Positions 44,476-52,733 of a DNA stretch of 64,000 bases are shown here, in pieces. The notes beneath the pieces were generated by a model, which was not told where the DNA came from, searched no databases, and saw nothing but the letters and a program-made list of their open reading frames with translations. The position numbers were made by a program, and so were the translations under genes. Source of the stretch: Neotamlana laminarinivorans (GTDB lineage: Bacteria > Bacteroidota > Bacteroidia > Flavobacteriales > Flavobacteriaceae). The stretch spans positions 558,001 through 622,000 of the forward strand of contig NZ_JAJAPW010000001.1 in the NCBI RefSeq assembly GCF_020523925.1, read 5' to 3'. The first letter of the stretch is position 1. The number at the start of each line of letters is the position of its first letter.

Positions 44476-45417
44476 ATGGGTGAAAAATTACTGCATATTA
44501 CTAATGGAGATGCATTAACACAAGTTTTAAAAGATTTAAATATTGAAGGTGAAATGCTCGTATGGCACGAAATGTTATGCGAAGGTCCTACCTTAGAGTT
44601 TATATATTCTGAAGCTTTTCTAGAAAAACGAAAAGCTTTTTTTGACCAAACTTACGATATTGAAATTGATGAAAACAGAGTTATAACAGAATTAGAGAAA
44701 CTAAACAATTCTAATAACTACTCCCAGATAGTGTTGTGGTTTGAATACGACTTATTTTGTCATATTAACATGATTGCTGCAATAAATTTGCTACAACAAA
44801 AAAAAATTGATTTACCTATTTATTTAGTATGTAGTGGCAGAATTGATGGAGAAAAAGATTTAAAAGGACTCGCCGAACTATCATCAAAACAATTGCTAAA
44901 ACATTACAAAAACAAAACGCTTTTAACCCCAGAAGATATCGATCTAGCAATAACTATTTGGGGTATTTATTGTGGTATAGATCATAATTTACTAAAACCA
45001 TATATAGTAAAACCATCTTCATTTAAATATTTAAGCAATTGCCTAAAAGCTCATTTAGAACGTTTTCCAGACAGCAAAACTGGTTTAAATATTCTAGAAA
45101 CCAATATTTTAAAAATAATTAAAGAACATGACATTGTTTCTAAAAACCACTTACTTGGTTATGCCTTAAATTATCAAGGTTACTATGGCTATGGAGATTT
45201 GCAATTAAAGCGAATTATTGAAAAACTAAGTATATTTTATAATATTGAAAATAAAAAAATAGAACTTAATCGTAAAGGGCATGAAGCGCTTCTAGGAAAA
45301 TACAACTTATCAAACGAAATAAATAATAACATTAGCTTTGGCGGTGTAGAACGCTTAAATCATCATTTTAGCAAAACCGAGAACAAGCTAATTAAATCTG
45401 CATTAAATGCCTATTAA
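44476..45417 (+). CDS. DUF1835-domain protein
   Basis: The 313-residue protein has DUF1835 at the N-terminus (LLHITNGDALTQVLKDLNIEGEMLVWHEMLCEGPTL, QIVLWFEYDLFCHINMI) and a C-terminal domain rich in helices (LLGYALNYQGYYGYGDLQLKRIIEKLSIFY). The HITNGD and WHEML blocks are the family signature. Function unknown, soluble and cytoplasmic. It overlaps the nucleoside phosphorylase gene by 11 bases and follows SUI1 by three. Confidence 0.82.
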   Translation: MGEKLLHITNGDALTQVLKDLNIEGEMLVWHEMLCEGPTLEFIYSEAFLEKRKAFFDQTYDIEIDENRVITELEKLNNSNNYSQIVLWFEYDLFCHINMIAAINLLQQKKIDLPIYLVCSGRIDGEKDLKGLAELSSKQLLKHYKNKTLLTPEDIDLAITIWGIYCGIDHNLLKPYIVKPSSFKYLSNCLKAHLERFPDSKTGLNILETNILKIIKEHDIVSKNHLLGYALNYQGYYGYGDLQLKRIIEKLSIFYNIENKKIELNRKGHEALLGKYNLSNEINNNISFGGVERLNHHFSKTENKLIKSALNAY

Positions 45418-46282
45418 GGAATCTGAACTTATATTAAATCCAGACGGTAGTATTTATCATTTAAATTTAAAACCCGAAAATATTGCACAAAATATTATTT
45501 TTGTTGGCGACCCAGATCGTGTTGAAAAAGTAACACATCATTTCGATTCAATTGAATTTTCTACTCAAAAAAGAGAATTTAAAACCCAAACAGGTTACTA
45601 TAAAAACAAAAGAATAAGTGTTATATCAACTGGCATTGGCCCAGATAATATTGATATTGTTTTAAACGAATTAGATGCATTATTTAATATTGATTTAAAA
45701 ACCAGACAACCAAAACCCGAATTAACTAGTCTTAATATTGTGCGCGTAGGCACATCGGGTTCTTTACAAAAAGAAGTTCCGGTTGATTCTTTTTTAGTAA
45801 GCGAATATGGTTTAGATATTAATGGGACACTTCAATTTTATGTTACAGATAAAGTAAGTAATCCAGAAATAGAAAATGCATTTTCAAATCAAACACAGTG
45901 GAGTGAAAATAAATCCAAACCACTGGTTATAAAATCTAGCGATAAGCTTTTCAATATATTTTCAAATAATAAAACGTTTCACGGCATTACAGTTACCGCA
46001 AACGGTTTTTATGGTCCACAAGGTCGCGTATTGCGTTTACCTGTTCATGATCCAGAGCTTAACTCTAAGTTAGAAAATTTCAATTTTAAAGACTTAAAAA
46101 TTACTAATTTAGAAATGGAAACCTCTGCAATTTATGGTTTATCTGCTCTTCTGGGTCACCATGCCATTTCCTTAAATGCCATAATTGCTAACAGACCTTC
46201 TGGTACTTTTAGTGAAAACCCTTATAAAGTTGTAGAAGATTTAATACTTTACGCTTTAAACACAATAGTGGAAAAAATCTAA
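45407..46282 (+). CDS. Nucleoside phosphorylase (PNP/UDP family)
   Basis: The 291-residue protein has the PNP_UDP fold with FVGDPDRVEKVTHHFDSIEF, VISTGIGPDNIDIVLNELDAL (phosphate-binding), IVRVGTSGSLQ and LEMETSAIYGLSALLGH (ME motif of the ribose site). It resembles uridine phosphorylases, cleaving a nucleoside with phosphate to base and ribose 1-phosphate. Start overlaps the DUF1835 gene by 11 bases. It is cytoplasmic and could serve in the same salvage chain as the exported hydrolase at 14079, though that is far away. Confidence 0.85.
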   Translation: MPIKESELILNPDGSIYHLNLKPENIAQNIIFVGDPDRVEKVTHHFDSIEFSTQKREFKTQTGYYKNKRISVISTGIGPDNIDIVLNELDALFNIDLKTRQPKPELTSLNIVRVGTSGSLQKEVPVDSFLVSEYGLDINGTLQFYVTDKVSNPEIENAFSNQTQWSENKSKPLVIKSSDKLFNIFSNNKTFHGITVTANGFYGPQGRVLRLPVHDPELNSKLENFNFKDLKITNLEMETSAIYGLSALLGHHAISLNAIIANRPSGTFSENPYKVVEDLILYALNTIVEKI

Positions 46283-46292
46283 ACCGATTTAA

Positions 46293-47147
46293 ATGAAGAA
46301 AGTAAATATAGGTGGTGTACCAGAACACTTTAATCTACCTTGGTATTTAACCTTAAAAGATGGCGAATATAAAGCTGAAAACATCAATTTACGTTGGCAT
46401 GATTATCATGGTGGCACCGGTGCCATGTGCAAAGCGTTAAGAAATAAAGAAATTGATTTAGCTGTAATTCTTACCGAAGGTATTATTAAAGATATTATTG
46501 ATGGAAACCCAAGTAAAATTGTACAAACCTTTGTACAAACACCTTTAATTTGGGGTATTCATGTTGCTGCTAACGCTTCATTTAAAACTATAGAAGATAT
46601 TAAAGGAACACGAGCAGCCATTAGTCGCTTCGGTTCTGGTTCACATTTAATGGCTTACATAAATGCCGAAAATAATAATTGGGATTTACAAAACGATTTA
46701 AATTTTGAAGTGATAAAAAATTTAGATGGTGCAGTAAAAGGATTGACAAACGGAGATGCCGATTATTTTATGTGGGAAAAATTCACCACTAAACCTTTGG
46801 TTGATGATGGTACTTTTAGACGCATTGGTAACTGCCCTACTCCATGGCCATGTTTTGTAATTGCTGCTACCGAAGAATTTATTGAAAACAATCCAGAAGA
46901 ATTAAAAACTATTCTAAATATAATTAACAATACAACTTCCGATTTTAAAAATATCCCAAGCATAGATAAAACTATTGCCAACCGATACGAACAAAAACTT
47001 GAAGATGTACAAGAATGGTTAAGCATTACCGAATGGTCGCAATCTTTAATAGATGAAGACACTGTAATGAAAACACAAAAAGAATTACTCGCATTAAATA
47101 TTATTCCTGAAATAGCAAAATTTAAAACACTAACTCACAAAGTTTAA
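46293..47147 (+). CDS. Cytoplasmic substrate-binding-protein-like protein
   Basis: The 284-residue product has the periplasmic binding protein type 2 fold of ABC transporter solute receptors (NIGGVPEHFNLPWYLTLKDGEYKAENINLRWHDYHGGTGAMCKALRNKEIDLAVILTEG, GIHVAANASFKTIEDIKGTRAAISRFGSGSHLMAYI, NCPTPWPCFVIAATEEFI). It has no signal peptide and no permease or ATPase gene nearby. It looks like the NMT1/THI5-like group with free-standing cytoplasmic members such as yeast Ca3427. It could bind a small metabolite. It is the last gene of the operon, ten bases after the phosphorylase. Confidence 0.78.
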   Translation: MKKVNIGGVPEHFNLPWYLTLKDGEYKAENINLRWHDYHGGTGAMCKALRNKEIDLAVILTEGIIKDIIDGNPSKIVQTFVQTPLIWGIHVAANASFKTIEDIKGTRAAISRFGSGSHLMAYINAENNNWDLQNDLNFEVIKNLDGAVKGLTNGDADYFMWEKFTTKPLVDDGTFRRIGNCPTPWPCFVIAATEEFIENNPEELKTILNIINNTTSDFKNIPSIDKTIANRYEQKLEDVQEWLSITEWSQSLIDEDTVMKTQKELLALNIIPEIAKFKTLTHKV

Positions 47148-47172
47148 CTGCTATAAATGTTAATAATATTAA

Positions 47173-47208
47173 AAAAGTAAAAATTTAAAATTCTAAATTT
47201 TTACTTTT
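47173..47208 (+). terminator. Terminator of the oxygenase-phosphorylase operon
   Basis: A perfect 15-bp AT-rich stem (47173-47187 with 47194-47208) with a 6-base loop and a T-rich right arm, 26 bases after the operon stop. Confidence 0.78.
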
Positions 47209-47228
47209 AAACAAATTCAAACAAAATC

Positions 47229-48275
47229 ATGAAAAAATTACTTTTACTTTCTGTTGCAATAGCTGCAATGGCCTGCAAACAGGAACCTAAAGATTATGTT
47301 ACGCTTTCTGGAAAAATAACAAATAAAAATAGTGATTCACTTTTAGTAAGAAGTAGAACATATTCTAAAACTATTCAAGTTAACGAAAACGGAACATTTA
47401 CAGATACGTTAAAAGTAGAACCTGGAGTTTATAACTTTTTTGACGGTGTTGAATCGACATCTATATTCTTAAAAAATGGATTTGATTTAGATATAACTCT
47501 TGATACCAAAGAATTTGACGAATCTATCACTTTTGAAGGTAGCGGTGCAGAACACAGTTCGTTTTTAGCAAAGCATAATTTAATGGTTGAAGAGTTTTTA
47601 GATATTGATAAACTTAGCGCTTTAAACATGGAAGAGCTAGATGGCGAATTAAATAATGTAAAAACTAAGTTTTCAACTTTTTATGATACAAATAAAAATA
47701 TTGATACACTAATAACAAAGCAATTAACCGCTAGCCTCGACCCTATGCTAAACTCGTACAAACGTTATTTAGCGCAAGGTATTGCATTAAAAACAGCACT
47801 TCCAAAAGGAAGCCCTTCGCCTACTTTTGAAGATTATGAAAACTTTAATGGCGGAACAACTTCACTTGAAGACTTAAAAGGAAAGTATGTTTATATAGAT
47901 GTTTGGGCTACTTGGTGCGGACCATGTAAGGTGGAAATTCCTTCGTTAAAAGCTCTTGAAAAAGAATATGAAGACAAAAATATTCAATTTGTAAGTTTAT
48001 CTGTAGACGACGGACGTGGTTACAGAGGCGAGTCTAAAGAGGAATCTGCAGAGTTAGCTAAAGAAGGTTGGAAAAAAATGATTGCAGAAAAAGAATTAGG
48101 TGGTATTCAAGTTTTATCTCCTAACGGATGGCAATCCGATTTTATTCAAAACTACAGAATTAGTGGTATTCCAAGATTTATTTTAATAGATCCTAATGGA
48201 AATATTGTTTCTGCCGATGCGCCTAGACCATCTAGTGCAGCAATAAAAACACTATTTAACGAATTAAATATTTAA
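47229..48275 (+). CDS. TlpA-like thioredoxin-fold lipoprotein
   Basis: The 348-residue lipoprotein (lipobox AIAAMAC, Cys16) has a beta-rich DUF4369-like N-terminal domain (25-105), a helical linker (110-190), and a C-terminal TlpA/ResA thioredoxin domain with WATWCGPCKVEIPSLK (Cys230 and Cys233 of CxxC) and the cis-Pro in ISGIPRFILIDPNG. Such proteins reduce disulfides or assist cytochrome c maturation in the periplasm. The gene begins 21 bases after the operon terminator, thus is likely separately transcribed. Confidence 0.88.
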   Translation: MKKLLLLSVAIAAMACKQEPKDYVTLSGKITNKNSDSLLVRSRTYSKTIQVNENGTFTDTLKVEPGVYNFFDGVESTSIFLKNGFDLDITLDTKEFDESITFEGSGAEHSSFLAKHNLMVEEFLDIDKLSALNMEELDGELNNVKTKFSTFYDTNKNIDTLITKQLTASLDPMLNSYKRYLAQGIALKTALPKGSPSPTFEDYENFNGGTTSLEDLKGKYVYIDVWATWCGPCKVEIPSLKALEKEYEDKNIQFVSLSVDDGRGYRGESKEESAELAKEGWKKMIAEKELGGIQVLSPNGWQSDFIQNYRISGIPRFILIDPNGNIVSADAPRPSSAAIKTLFNELNI

Positions 48276-48296
48276 ATTTAAGAATATTTGTAAATA

Positions 48297-48324
48297 AAAA
48301 AGCCGCTTTAAAAGCGGCTTTTTT
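48297..48324. terminator. Bidirectional terminator between tlpA-like gene and nnr
   Basis: Stem AAAAAGCCGC/GCGGCTTTTT with a 7-base loop and a T tail, between two convergent genes. Confidence 0.9.
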
Positions 48325-48330
48325 ATTTAA

Positions 48331-49878
48331 TTATTTTACCTCTGGTGGAGCTTGTTGTACTTGCTCTGGCTGTGCAAATAAATCAACAATTGCTTTACCA
48401 ATATTTTTTATAACATCACTTGCTAAAAGACTTTCATATCCAGAATCTTCAACAGCTATATCGGCAGATTTTCCGTGTAAATATACTCCAAAAATAGCAG
48501 CGCTTAATGGATGATAACCTTGTGAAATTAATCCAGTAATAATTCCTGTTAAAACATCGCCACTTCCGGCAGTTGCTAATCCAGGATTTCCTGTTGTGTT
48601 TATAAACTGCTTATTATTAAAAATGGTAATGGTATTTGCGCCTTTAATTACTAAAATAACTTTGTATTTTTCAGCGAAAGCTTTGGCTTTATCTAACTTT
48701 TCAAAATCGTTTGCCCAAGTACCAATTAAACGTTCTAACTCTTTTGGATGTGGTGTTAAAACACTGTCAGATGGCAATAACTCTAATAAATTTTGGTTTT
48801 TAGATAAAATATTTAGGCCATCGGCATCAATTACCATCGGTATTTTATTTGTTTTTAAAAAAGCTTCAAACGCTTTTACTGTTTCTGTGTTTTTCCCTAC
48901 GCCTACTCCAAACGCAATTACGGTTGGTTCAATATCAAAATCAATTGCAGTAATATTTTCTTCAGAGGCATCTGTAATTACCATAGCTTCTGGAAAAGCA
49001 GTTTGTAAAATTTGATAACCACATTTTGGCACATAAGCAGTTACTAAGCCTGCTCCAGTTGTTAAAGCAGCTTTACTTGCCAAAGTAACTGCGCCTATTT
49101 TGCCGTAACTACCTCCTATTATTAAACTGTGCCCAAATAGGCCTTTATGCGAAAATTTATCGCGCGGTCTGTAATTAGGCAACACTTCATATTTACTAAT
49201 AAGTTCATTTTCAGTCTGTGCTGTATATGTATATTCTTGATCTAATCCAATATCTAGAATTTCCCATTGTACAGTGTATTTAGCTGTTTCAGGTAAAAAG
49301 AATACTAGTTTAGGCGATGCAAAACTAAGTGTAAAACCGGCATAAACTACGGCGTCTTCATCTTCAACGGGTTTATCTACAAATAAGCCAGAAGGAATAT
49401 CGATAGACAAAGTAAAAGCTTTACTTGCTTTAAAATGCATAAATAAAGTTTTTACCCAATTTACAACTGGGCGATTTAAACCAATACCAAAAACAGCATC
49501 AACTACTATATCGTTTGGGTTAATTTCTGGTAAGCTTTCGGCATCTGTTAAAAGTAAAGGCCAATCTTTTGTAGTGTTTTTAATTCTTTCATAATTCACT
49601 AAAAAGTCTTTCGATCGTTTATCACTATAATTAATAATATAGGTTTTTACATTATAACCATCTAAAATTAAATGTCGGGCTAAAACCAAACCATCACCTC
49701 CATTATTTCCAATACCACAAAATATGTGAATTGGCACCTGAGCACCTTGCATTCTGGCATGCATCCAATTAAAAATTTGGGTGCCTGCACGCTCCATTAA
49801 ATCGGTTGATGATATATTTTGTCTTTCGGCTGTTAAACGATCGCCTTCGTATATCTGTTCTTTAGAGAAAATCTTCAT
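48331..49878 (-). CDS. nnr: Bifunctional NAD(P)H-hydrate epimerase/dehydratase
   Basis: The 515-residue protein joins a YjeF N-terminal epimerase domain (about 1-215: MERAGTQIFNWM, IFCGIGNNGGDGLVLARHL, DAVFGIGLNRP, SIDIPSGLF) and a C-terminal ADP-dependent NAD(P)HX dehydratase domain (about 230-500: HSLIIGGSYGKIGAVTLASKAALTTGAGLVT, ADGLNILS, TPHPKELERL, KGANTITI, GNPGLATAGSGDVLTGIITGLISQG). It repairs hydrated NAD(P)H. Such fusions are usual in bacteria. It is monocistronic, and a TAATTTTG box lies 25 bases upstream. Confidence 0.92.
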   Translation of the reverse strand: MKIFSKEQIYEGDRLTAERQNISSTDLMERAGTQIFNWMHARMQGAQVPIHIFCGIGNNGGDGLVLARHLILDGYNVKTYIINYSDKRSKDFLVNYERIKNTTKDWPLLLTDAESLPEINPNDIVVDAVFGIGLNRPVVNWVKTLFMHFKASKAFTLSIDIPSGLFVDKPVEDEDAVVYAGFTLSFASPKLVFFLPETAKYTVQWEILDIGLDQEYTYTAQTENELISKYEVLPNYRPRDKFSHKGLFGHSLIIGGSYGKIGAVTLASKAALTTGAGLVTAYVPKCGYQILQTAFPEAMVITDASEENITAIDFDIEPTVIAFGVGVGKNTETVKAFEAFLKTNKIPMVIDADGLNILSKNQNLLELLPSDSVLTPHPKELERLIGTWANDFEKLDKAKAFAEKYKVILVIKGANTITIFNNKQFINTTGNPGLATAGSGDVLTGIITGLISQGYHPLSAAIFGVYLHGKSADIAVEDSGYESLLASDVIKNIGKAIVDLFAQPEQVQQAPPEVK

Positions 49879-49902
49879 TTAGGTATTATCAATTTTTCAG
49901 TT

Positions 49903-49910
49903 CAAAATTA
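49903..49910 (-). promoter_or_regulatory. -7 element (TAATTTTG) of nnr
   Basis: Full TAnnTTTG match on the minus strand, 25 bases before the nnr start, with a weak TTCG at about the -33 position. Confidence 0.35.
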
Positions 49911-49975
49911 TTTTCGTTAAAAATATTAAACGAAATTAACTTCAATATAAGAATACATTAAAAAAAAGTATTTAA

Positions 49976-50006
49976 TTTTTTTATTAAGCTAAAAGTAATA
50001 CTTTTG
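49976..50006 (+). promoter_or_regulatory. Promoter of thr leader and operon
   Basis: TTTT, 19 bases, then TACTTTTG. The -7 box is a full match; the -33 box differs from TTTG by the last base. Predicted transcription starts about 12 bases before the leader ATG at 50025. Confidence 0.55.
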
Positions 50007-50024
50007 AATTGTATAATTATTTCA

Positions 50025-50132
50025 ATGAACTATTTAAACCAAAATACAATTGTTTCTGCACCTTTTACTTCTACAAAAGGCGATTTTACTATTGGTTTAA
50101 CTACAATTACCACTACCCTTTGGGGTTGCTAA
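50025..50132 (+). CDS. Threonine operon leader peptide (35 aa)
   Basis: ATG at 50025 opens 35 codons that end in a dense Thr/Ile/Leu run: DFTIGLTTITTTLWGC, with six Thr in the last twelve codons before the stop at 50130. It lies between the -7 box and thrA. In gamma-proteobacteria the thr leader (thrL) has a similar Thr/Ile run, where slow Thr-tRNA or Ile-tRNA supply lets the ribosome stall and prevents a terminator hairpin. A hairpin with a U-rich tail follows here at 50155. The family resemblance is in composition and position, not in sequence. It is the most likely regulator of thrABC. Confidence 0.75.
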   Translation: MNYLNQNTIVSAPFTSTKGDFTIGLTTITTTLWGC

Positions 50133-50154
50133 TTATATATACTTCAAGCAGATT

Positions 50155-50200
50155 TTGTAATTTTTTTAATTACAACAGTTTTAATTTTATTTTTAATTAT
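50155..50200 (+). terminator. Attenuator hairpin before thrA
   Basis: Stem TTGTAATT (50155-50162) pairs with AATTACAA (50168-50175) around a 5-base loop, and a T-rich run follows to about 50200. It begins 22 bases after the leader stop. A competing pairing of GTAATT with AATTAC at 50105-50110, inside the Thr codons, is possible and would be sensitive to ribosome position, but the exact antiterminator is not resolved. Confidence 0.5.
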
Positions 50201-50214
50201 TCATTTAAAAAAAC

Positions 50215-52659
50215 ATGAAAGTTTTAAAATTTGGAGGAACATCTGTAGGTTCTTCAAAAAATATAAATAGTGTTATTAGTATTTTAGAAAATTATTCTAA
50301 AAACGAATCGGTAGTTTGTGTAGTTTCTGCTGTTGGTGGTATTACCGATAAATTATTACTTGCTGGTAAACAAGCACAAGATAAAGACGCTGCCTATAAC
50401 GATACCTTTAATTTTATTTGTGATAAACATTTAGAAATTATTAATGAGTTAACGCCTTTAAAAGGACAAAGTATTATTGCTTTTGTTAATCAACGTTTAA
50501 ACGAGTTAAAAAACTTATTAGATGGTATTTTTTTAATTAACGAATTATCTCCAAAAACATCTGATAAACTTGTTAGTTTTGGTGAAATTTTATCATCATA
50601 CATTATTGGTGAAACTTTAGTAAAACGAGGTTTATCGGCATCTTGTAAAAACTCACAAGAATTAATTGTAACCAATTCTAATTTCACAAAAGCTGAAGTA
50701 GATTACGAGGTTACAAACAAAAACATATCTGATTATTTTTACTCAGCTTCTAGTAAAATAACTATTCTTCCTGGTTTTGTTGCTAAATCAATAACAGGAG
50801 AACAAACTACACTTGGACGCGGTGGATCAGACTTTACTGCCGCTATTGTAGCCTCGGCCTTAAAAGTGGACTCTTTAGAAATTTGGACCGATGTAAGTGG
50901 TATGTATACTACCAATCCTAAATTGGTTAAACATGCTTACCCAATCGATAAAATTTCGTACCAAGAAGCTATGGAACTATCTCATTTTGGAGCTAAGGTT
51001 TTATACCCGCCAACGGTGCAACCTGTTTTAGATTTAAATATTCCTATTCATATTAAAAATACTTTAGATCCTGAAGCTGCAGGAACAATAATATCTAACG
51101 AAATTGTTAACACATCGCAACCTGTAAAAGGTATAAGTAATATTTCTAAAATCTCGTTATTAACCTTGCAAGGTAGCGGTATGATAGGTATTCCTGGATT
51201 TTCTAAACGATTGTTTGAAACCTTATCGCAAGAGAAAATAAACGTAATTTTAATTACACAGGCATCTTCAGAACATTCCATTTGTTTAGGAATTAATGAA
51301 GCTGATGCTGTAAAAGCAAAAGTAGCTATAGATGATGCTTTTAGTAACGAAATTGCGCTTCATAAAATTGACCCCATAATAGTTGAAAACGAATTATCTA
51401 TTGTTGCTTTAGTTGGCGATAACATGAAAAACCATCAAGGTATAAGTGGTAAAATGTTTAGCGCTCTAGGTAAAAACAATATAAATATACGTGCTATTGC
51501 TCAAGGTGCATCAGAGAAAAACATTTCTGTAGTTATTGCTGAAAAACATGTAAAAAAAGCGCTTAATACATTGCACGAACAGTTTTTTGAAGCTAAAACA
51601 AAGCAGCTTAATGTATTTATTACAGGTGTTGGTAATGTTGGTGAAAAATTAGTTGAGCAAATTAAACAACAGCACAATTATTTAAAAAAGAACTTAAAAA
51701 TTAATCTTCGTGTGGCTGGCTTATCGAATTCTAGAAAAATGATTTTTAACGAATCTGGAATCGATTTATCGAACTGGAAAGAACAACTTGCTAATGGCGA
51801 AAAAGCGTCGTTACAAGGCTTTTTTGAAGGCACAAAAGCTTTAAATTTACGTAACAGTATTTTCGTAGATGTTACTGCAAATTACGATGTAGCTAAACTT
51901 TACGAAAAATATTTACGTGAAAGTATTGGCGTTGTAGCTTGTAATAAAATTGCTTGTGCTAGCGATTTTGAAAACTACAAATTACTTAAAACCTTATCGC
52001 TAAAATATAACGCACCTTATTTATTCGAAACAAACGTTGGCGCAGGTTTACCAATAATAGACACTTTAAACAATTTAATCGCTTCTGGCGACCAAGTTAC
52101 TTCAATACACGCAGTACTATCTGGAAGCTTAAACTTTGTATTCAATAATTTTAATGATAAAACCAAATTCTACGATGTTGTAAAACAAGCCGGAGATGAA
52201 GGTTATACAGAACCTGATCCAAGAATTGATTTAAGCGGTGTGGATGTGGCTAGAAAAATTTTAATTCTTGCTCGTGAAAGTGGTGTTGAAATGAATTTAG
52301 AAGATATTAAAAACGATCCGTTCCTTTCTGAAGCTGGTTTCAAAAGCGACACTGTTGATGATTTTTATGAAACATTAATTGCAGACGAAGCACATTACCA
52401 AAGTTTGTATGCTTCCGCGAAAGCGAATAACTGCCAATTAAAATATGTAGCACAATTTAACGAAGGAAAAGCGAGTGTTGGTTTACAAGAAATTCCAGAA
52501 GGACACCCGTTTTACAACTTACAAGGAAGCGATAACATTGTTATGTTTTATACAAAACGCTACGCCAACCAACCTATGATAATTAAAGGTGCTGGCGCTG
52601 GTGCAGATGTAACAGCTTCTGGCTTGTTTGCAGATATTATAAGAATTGGAAATGATTAA
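50215..52659 (+). CDS. thrA: Bifunctional aspartokinase/homoserine dehydrogenase
   Basis: The 814-residue protein has an aspartokinase domain (MKVLKFGGTSVGSSKNI, about 1-290, with GRGGSDFTAAIVA), two ACT regulatory domains (about 300-450), and homoserine dehydrogenase (about 460-814, VFITGVGNVGEKLVEQIKQQ, GLSNSRKM, DVTANYDVAKLYEKYLRESIGVVACNKIA, DPRIDLSGVDVARKILILARESG). It catalyses the first and third steps from aspartate to homoserine in the threonine/methionine branch. The ACT domains allow feedback control by threonine. It heads thrA-thrB-thrC, three bases from thrB's first possible codon. Confidence 0.95.
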   Translation: MKVLKFGGTSVGSSKNINSVISILENYSKNESVVCVVSAVGGITDKLLLAGKQAQDKDAAYNDTFNFICDKHLEIINELTPLKGQSIIAFVNQRLNELKNLLDGIFLINELSPKTSDKLVSFGEILSSYIIGETLVKRGLSASCKNSQELIVTNSNFTKAEVDYEVTNKNISDYFYSASSKITILPGFVAKSITGEQTTLGRGGSDFTAAIVASALKVDSLEIWTDVSGMYTTNPKLVKHAYPIDKISYQEAMELSHFGAKVLYPPTVQPVLDLNIPIHIKNTLDPEAAGTIISNEIVNTSQPVKGISNISKISLLTLQGSGMIGIPGFSKRLFETLSQEKINVILITQASSEHSICLGINEADAVKAKVAIDDAFSNEIALHKIDPIIVENELSIVALVGDNMKNHQGISGKMFSALGKNNINIRAIAQGASEKNISVVIAEKHVKKALNTLHEQFFEAKTKQLNVFITGVGNVGEKLVEQIKQQHNYLKKNLKINLRVAGLSNSRKMIFNESGIDLSNWKEQLANGEKASLQGFFEGTKALNLRNSIFVDVTANYDVAKLYEKYLRESIGVVACNKIACASDFENYKLLKTLSLKYNAPYLFETNVGAGLPIIDTLNNLIASGDQVTSIHAVLSGSLNFVFNNFNDKTKFYDVVKQAGDEGYTEPDPRIDLSGVDVARKILILARESGVEMNLEDIKNDPFLSEAGFKSDTVDDFYETLIADEAHYQSLYASAKANNCQLKYVAQFNEGKASVGLQEIPEGHPFYNLQGSDNIVMFYTKRYANQPMIIKGAGAGADVTASGLFADIIRIGND

Positions 52660-52733
52660 TTTTGCGTATGGAATTGCATAAACCAAGCGATATTTCTTGC
52701 TCTTGTGCCGCCGAAAATTATTTAATTGAAATG

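Noticed and set aside
50009-50218. 69-residue ORF overlapping the thr leader in another frame
   Set aside because: Its composition (Asn, Tyr, Phe rich) is what AT-rich DNA gives by chance; the leader ORF at 50025 explains the region better.
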